Assembly: GCF_963678635.1 (NCBI RefSeq)
Contig: NC_087067.1
Coordinates: 30,418,401-30,478,400 of the forward strand
From: Symsagittifera roscoffensis
Taxonomy: Eukaryota > Xenacoelomorpha > Acoela > Convolutidae
Direction of reading: 5' to 3'
Length of the DNA: 60,000 bases
In this document: piece by piece, positions 55,001-60,000 of the stretch
Layout: each line of letters opens with the position of its first letter
Numbering within the stretch: the first letter of the stretch is position 1
Position numbers and translations under genes: made by a program
The notes under the pieces: model-generated
Seen by the model: only the letters and a program-made list of their open reading frames with translations
Told to the model about the DNA's origin: nothing
The model's database searches: none

Positions 55001-58000
55001 GACCACCAGTCGTATGTTCTGTTTGCATTTTCTGACATCTCGATTCTTGAGTCTGTTTTTTCTATTTTTTTCGGTACTGGTCGTTTTTTCGTTTTGCAAT
55101 TATTTAAGACTGACTGTTTGCTGGGTTGATTTGACAAAAGAGTGATTTGATTCTGTTGAACTGTTGTGTTCAGCTGTTTTTGCAGTCGTGGAAACTGTTT
55201 TCTCTCGTTCCGGTCGAGCTTTGTTCGGTTTTGACCGTTTTGGTTGCTATAGCAACCATTACTTGATGACTGTTTCCTAACATTCCTTCTAGAACATTCT
55301 AGAACGTTTTCGTTCCGGTTGAGCGACCTTGAATCTTTAAGCCTACTGCTCCAGCAGTCGAACGCTTCATGAAAAGAGTTTATTGTTGCTACTACAAACT
55401 TTTCGTCTAATTCTGATTCGGGCCAGGGATCATTGAAAGGATCACGCGATAAATAATCAACTATGCCCATGTCCCTCCCCGGAATGTGAACTATGTTGAA
55501 CTGATACGGCAGTAACCGGTCAACCCACCGGGTTAGGCGTGATTGGTAGGTCTTGTTCGATTGATTAACATCCAGTGCTGTTGTAAGCGCTTTATGGTCA
55601 GTTGCGATGGTAAATGGTTTCCCCAGAAGGTAGTGTTTATATCTATCTACTGCCCAAACAACTGCCAATAATTCCAACTCATTTGTTGAATATTTTTTTT
55701 CTTGCGCATTTAAGTATCGGGATGCGAACGAAATTGGGACCCACAACCCTTCATCATTTTGTTGTTCTAAAGTGGACCCTAGTCCATCATGGCTAGCATC
55801 GCATTTAACTCGTGTATCACGATTTGCATCGTAATAATGTACTTTCGTAATATTCGCCACAGCTCCTTTTATAGCATTAAATGCTTCTGTGTGAACATCC
55901 CCCCACTCGAATTTTTTCACCGGTAGTTTCATGTTTTTTAACTTTTTCTTTTGATTTTCTTCTTTAAGAAGTGGTCTTAATTTTTCTGTCAGACTTGCAA
56001 CGTTAGGTATAAATTTAGCTAAATGATTTATACTTCCTAGAAATGACCTTAGTTGTTTTAGGGATTTGGGCGGGTTCAAGTTTACTACCGCTTCCGTTTT
56101 AGTGATCTTCGGTCTAACCCCTTCTTCTGAGAGATGATGACCCAACCAATTCACTTCTTGTTTGAAAAATTCACATTTTGATAGTTTCAGTGCCAAGTTT
56201 TCCGCATCCAATTTCTTTAATACTGCTTCTACTAGATTGGCATGTTCGATTTCACTTCCCTTTGACACAATAAGTATGTCATCCAGAAAACAGAACGTGT
56301 TTTTAGCGTGATTGATGGTTCTATCCATAGCCTTTTGAAATTCAGCTGGCATATCTGCTAGTCCGTAGAATCCTGTTTAGAATCTGTAAGTTCCGGATGC
56401 TTTTCCGCCCACAATGTTAAAGTTGCATTGCCTAGCTGTATCCGCAGCTAATTTTAGTTGACTGTACGCATATTTCAAATCTAACACCGAAAAATATAGC
56501 GTACCCTTTTTGTTTTCAGTTACAATCTGGCTTACCCCATCAATAAGTTCATCTACATTTGGCATTTGGTATTTGTTTTTGAACAATTGTCTATTGATTG
56601 GTTTCGCGTCCATTGCCAATTTTATTGAGTCGTCCTTCTTTACTGTTATCACAATCGGGGCGATAAAGCAATCATTTGTACACTTATCAAGTTTTGTTAT
56701 ATGACCTTCTGTCAATAACTTCTCGATTTCTTTTTCGACTTTATTTTGTATATGAATTGGGATTCTTCTCCCCTTTTCTTGTATCGGACATAGTGGGTAT
56801 TTGAATTTTGAACTGACGATGTGGTTTTTAGAAATGCCTTGCCTTTCGAATAAGTTCTTAAATTTATTTAAAAATATTTCTTTCCAACCTTCCGACTGCT
56901 CGCACATGAGCACGTCAAACCTGGTGAGTTCTTTTGGCGCTGTTCTTTGTGTAGTCACTATTCCCACTTGTCCTTGCAAGTCTAATCCCATGATGCATCT
57001 AGTTTTTCGCTCTGATACCAGAAAGGTTGCGCCCTTAAATTCCCAGCCCGCTGACCTCAGATTGGTTTTTAGGGCTCCCAGGATACTGATCGGTTGTTTG
57101 TTGTAGTCCACAAATTTTGTTTGTAAGTTCAATTTGTCAGACGGTATGAATCTCACTTTGTTTGATTTTTCCATGATTTCTTTCGTCTTTGCCCAGTTAA
57201 GAAATGAAACAGGACTACCAGTATCCACTGTTAGCTGAATAATCTGGTTATCTATTCGTACCATAGCCTTTAGTGACTTTACGCGGTTCAATGTTGGATC
57301 TCGAATAGAGTCTATTTTCTGAACTCTAACCACTTTTCCGTTTGTTTCTTTTCTCATCTCATTTATTCGATCTTTCACATATTTTGAAACTCGTTCATTT
57401 TCCGGTTGTTGAGTTTGTATCAACATGACTTCAAATTCACTACAGGACCCAACACCTTCACTGATCTGGTCGCATTCCACTATCGATTCTTCCGAATCTT
57501 CCGCAACTTCACTTACTTGTTGTGATCTGCACATTTTAGCGAAATGATTTGGTTTACCACAGTTTTTACAGTCCTTTCCCATCGCTGGACAATTTTTTAG
57601 GTGTCCTTGTTCAAACGTCCTTCCACATCTATTACATGGTTTTGTTTTCGTGTTTTGATTTTTGTTATTATTCTGTCTGTTATTATTTTCTCTTCTATTT
57701 GGAGTTTTGGTTTTCCCCCCCAAATTTCGAACTGCCATTACAGGTTCCTGTTTTATTCTTACACCCGATGTGTAATTGCTACTTGATCCTCCTGCCGCCG
57801 CAGCATTAGTCTTTTGAAATGCCATTGTGGTTAACTTGCTATGTTCGAATTTTATAGCCCTTTTTAGAACTTCCTCTGGATCCAGGGTTTCGAATGTCAA
57901 CGTGTCCTGTAATGTCATGTTCTTCATCTTCGAGATGAACAAGTCTCGCACTATTTCATTTTCCAATGTTCCTAGTTCTGATCGGGCTGCTTGAGCAGTT

Positions 58001-58584
58001 AACGCTGCGTGGAATGATTCCAGAGATTCTCCAGGTTCTTGCATTCTCGTAAATAACTTGTATCTCTCGTATGTTACACATTTCACTTTTTGAAACGAGA
58101 CTTCTGCCAACTCTGTTACTTCTCTGAACGTCATTTTCGATATTTCTGCGTGCGGATTCTTTTGTAGGAATCTTTTCTTTCCCTCAGTGCCCAAAGATAG
58201 AAATAGTCGTGACACCAGTTTCTTTTGTACTTCGTTGTAGAAGACATTGTGTCCGACTCGTGGGCCTCTTGTTCTTTTCTCTTCGTTCTCCAATGCTACT
58301 CTGTCTCTAGCTAGTTTATCTCTAAGAATTCTGGCGTTCCTCGCATCTTCGTTCTCCCCATCCCTGGGCGTTTCCGGGCGTGGTGGTGGTTCCTCTAATA
58401 TGTCTTTTGGTTCTTCCAAAATAATCTCTGGGTTCACGTTTTCTTTGACCGTAACCGCCATGAGAAATTGTTCGAACCAGATTTTAAATTGCCACGGAGG
58501 GTCTAGATTCGCTGATGCCCAAAATACCGGGATTCCCATATCCGTTCTGTTGTCTTGAGCTGCGAATCCTGCTGGCTGCGCCAT
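52027..58584 (-). pseudogene. gag-pol: Gag-pol polyprotein of the LTR element, one in-frame UAA
   Basis: One frame of 2185 sense-or-stop codons runs from the ATG at 58582-58584 to 52030, with a single stop, UAA, at 56377-56379 (codon 736). The gag part has a capsid-like region (about residues 110-260) and two zinc knuckles at residues 317-352 (CNRCG..., then CKNCGKPNHFAKMC). The protease motif DTGSP is at 454. Reverse transcriptase starts near 600 with SVLDLKYAYSQL at 699-710. After the stop, counting from 56352, come FLDD at 22-25, RNase H with Asp185, Glu225 and Asp252, and an HHCC zinc region (707-742). The integrase D774/D833/E869 follows with the classical 35-residue spacing. A ~380-residue linker precedes integrase and a ~520-residue Lys/Ser/Glu-rich tail follows it. 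No envelope gene or chromodomain was seen. The UAA lies in the conserved RF-TGFYGL segment, so it is probably a nonsense mutation. Confidence 0.95.
58563..58583 (-). other. Primer-binding site complementary to a tRNA-Ser 3' end
   Basis: Read on the plus strand, these 21 bases look like a tRNA 3' end. They comprise CGAAT (T loop), CCTGC (T stem), TGGCTGC (acceptor stem), a G discriminator and CCA. Animal serine tRNAs carry a GCAGYC-type 5' acceptor stem, and Drosophila 17.6/297-type elements also use tRNA-Ser with TGGCGCAG primer sites. The gag AUG straddles the LTR/primer-site boundary, so the primer site is translated. Confidence 0.75.
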
Positions 58585-58842
58585 GTGATATGCGTTGCGA
58601 TATCAAATTGAAAACAAGTTGGAATTCAATACTGTATTCTGAATATTGAATTTAGATTTTCTCTTTTCTTTGTTTTCTTATGTACTGAGAGATAGATCAT
58701 TGTTAAGTACTCTGATCTCTCACTTAGTCTCAGTGTCATCACTTATGTATGACCTTGAGCGTACCATAAAATAATGATTTAACACCAGAGGTTGGCTGTA
58801 CATACGTATAATAAATACTGCTACTGCAGTAGCGGTATGACA
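58584..58842 (-). repeat. 5' LTR (259 bp)
   Basis: Matches the 3' LTR at all but one position and carries the promoter side of the element. A TATTTATTATACG stretch near its 5' side in element sense could serve as a core promoter. Confidence 0.97.
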
Positions 58843-59116
58843 TTAATTAATGATTTTTTTATATATTTGTGATTAAAAATGCCCCATGAAACTCGTAAAA
58901 AAATTCTAAAAACCAGGTTGCAAAATTTATGAAAAGCTGAAAAACACCATAGACAGTGCCATGGAAAAAGAATTTAAACAATTTCATTAGGTTCTAGCGG
59001 AAAACTCTGCAAAAGCTCCTGACATGAGTTTTTGCATGAAAATTCTGCAAAAACATTTCAGATCTACGTACTACAGGTCTCAATTGGAAACAATTGATTG
59101 TTATCATTCTGACTTT

Positions 59117-59487
59117 TTAACGGAAATAAGGGCAGCCTGAAGATATGATATTAACAGATTGTGTGTTATTCTGATTAAAATACAATGTCTGGCTTTAATC
59201 CAGTTCTAAACCAATTTTAGAAACTTTTTCCCCTTCGTCAGAAATTTCTGATTCAAAATTTAAGTTTGGCTATTCACTTCTATCTCATTTTTGTTCTTAC
59301 TTTCTCTAATATAACTTACCGACCTCGAATACAATTTGTCCAGCTTCATTCAGCTTAAAGCAGCTGCTAAAAATTATCTCCGAAAGTTTTTTGGCATCGC
59401 ACACCAACGCACCATACAACATACTGCACATGATTAACACAACATGCTGCACATGATTATTAACCCAATTCCGCTTGCAATACTGGC
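59117..59487 (-). CDS. Two spliced exons of an unrecognised gene (59320-59487 and 59117-59136)
   Basis: On the minus strand, CTTTCTCCTCACAG precedes a 168-bp exon that ends GAGGTCG before a consensus donor GTAAGT (59314-59319). Both splice sites are strong and the exon is phase-symmetric (phase 1 in and out). It encodes CKRNWVNNHVQHVVLIMCSM, then ALVCDAKKLSEIIFSSCFKL and NEAGQIVFEV, with four cysteines. Downstream, ATATCTTCAG precedes a 20-nt piece that, in matching phase, ends in TAA (59117-59119), giving a short CPYFR terminus. The first exon contains a small internal duplication (ATCATGTGCAGyATGTTGTr). No family is recognised and no upstream exon was found with confidence. The long exon is well supported; the 20-nt terminal exon is tentative. 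Confidence 0.5.
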
Positions 59488-59769
59488 CTGTGAGGAGAAA
59501 GTTTATGATCAAATGAACGATGGGTGGTAATTTAAGGTTTTTTTCCTCATGTCAACGAGAACAACAACTTTCTGTCAACGAGTTGAAAATGAATTAAAAC
59601 TGAAGTCATATGTGATCTTTTTTGCAAATTATAAAATTATATGAAAAATTACTAATCATACAAATTTCATACATTTTGCTTAAATGGTGTCATCGAATTT
59701 TCGAAGAACTTTTCTCTGGCATAAACTTTGGTGTATCGTACAAAATAAAAAAGAAAAACTTTTTGTCAG

Positions 59770-59825
59770 AAAAAATGCTTATCATACAATTTCCATATAT
59801 GGAAATTGTATGACTAGCATTTTTT
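59770..59825. repeat. 56-bp near-perfect palindrome
   Basis: Centred at 59797/59798 (TTCCATATATGGAA), with 26 of 28 base pairs matching out to AAAAAATGCT/AGCATTTTTT. It is the most complete member of the TGCTTRTCATACA palindromic family. Confidence 0.9.
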
Positions 59826-60000
59826 TGATGGCGACAACAAAATTTTCCAAAGTATTTTTGAAATTGCCCCGAACATTTTTTTGTGTTTTGTTTTCAACCG
59901 CAAAATGATTTTCGTACTCAAACAAACGCTTTTTGAAGAAAAAAAAACTTTGCATGCAAAATTTAATTTTTTGTGTGTAAACGTAGTCCTGGATATTGGT

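Larger units (their letters stand above)
51652..58847 (-). mobile_element. Complete young Gypsy-type LTR retrotransposon with 5-bp target duplications
   Basis: The element spans 51657-58842 and is flanked by TTAAT on both sides (51652-51656 and 58843-58847). It carries LTRs, primer-binding site, one long gag-pol frame with one stop, and a polypurine tract. The order gag, protease, reverse transcriptase, RNase H, integrase is that of Gypsy (Metaviridae) elements; overall texture recalls the Mag-like group. One LTR difference in 259 bases indicates a recent insertion. Confidence 0.97.

Noticed and set aside
52166-58558. Plus-strand frames opposite the LTR element's gag-pol
   Set aside because: They are antisense shadows of a strongly coding minus-strand frame.
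1-60000. CRISPR arrays, bacterial operons, rRNA genes
   Set aside because: No regularly spaced identical repeats with unique spacers and no rRNA-like blocks were seen; the window is eukaryotic in character.

Overview
The window looks like a piece of an AT-rich invertebrate (metazoan) genome. It has very few intact genes, many decayed mobile elements, short spliced exons and one 200-base assembly gap (38150-38349). A rotifer, crustacean, nematode or similar small invertebrate would fit, but the lineage cannot be fixed from sequence alone. All calls come from reading the sequence; no database was searched.

Layout. (1) 1-4469 is a visibly more GC-rich block. It holds an unrecognised, intron-less coding region broken by one frame change and two in-frame stops, followed by a hairpin-rich non-coding tail. 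(2) 4470-16851 is a decayed Polinton/Maverick (adintovirus-like) element. On the minus strand it carries a packaging-ATPase pseudogene, a small membrane protein and several conserved small ORFs. On the plus strand it carries a protein-primed family B DNA polymerase pseudogene. The polymerase is preceded by a 198-bp tandem duplication carrying E2F-like boxes, is interrupted by a TTCGAAAA minisatellite, and ends in an Asp-rich tail containing a 254-bp tandem duplication. (3) 19191-20580 holds a second, more divergent Polinton fragment and a probable two-exon gene. (4) 24169-27909 is an A/C-rich segment between two ~400-bp direct repeats. It contains a 330-codon reading frame with no early ATG and consensus-like splice sites. 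(5) 29505-33330 holds decayed relatives of a Gypsy-type LTR retrotransposon, including a tandem duplication of a reverse-transcriptase-plus-LTR unit. (6) 33330-51650 is mostly non-coding. It carries a hairpin-ended ~550-bp repeat family (possibly Helentron-type), short palindromic elements, minisatellites with heat-shock-element-like motifs, and a few isolated candidate exons, including a Cys-rich one and a proline-rich one. (7) 51652-58847 is a complete, very young Gypsy-type LTR retrotransposon on the minus strand: 259-bp LTRs differing at one base, 5-bp target duplications TTAAT, a tRNA-Ser-type primer site and a polypurine tract. Its single gag-pol frame is broken by one UAA inside the reverse transcriptase. 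(8) 58850-60000 has a well-supported internal exon and a 56-bp near-perfect palindrome.

In the Polinton, the ATPase would package DNA into capsids and the polymerase would copy it from a protein primer; both are broken here, so the element is a fossil. In the LTR element, gag, protease, reverse transcriptase, RNase H and integrase would form one polyprotein. Only the UAA codon visibly separates this copy from an intact frame.
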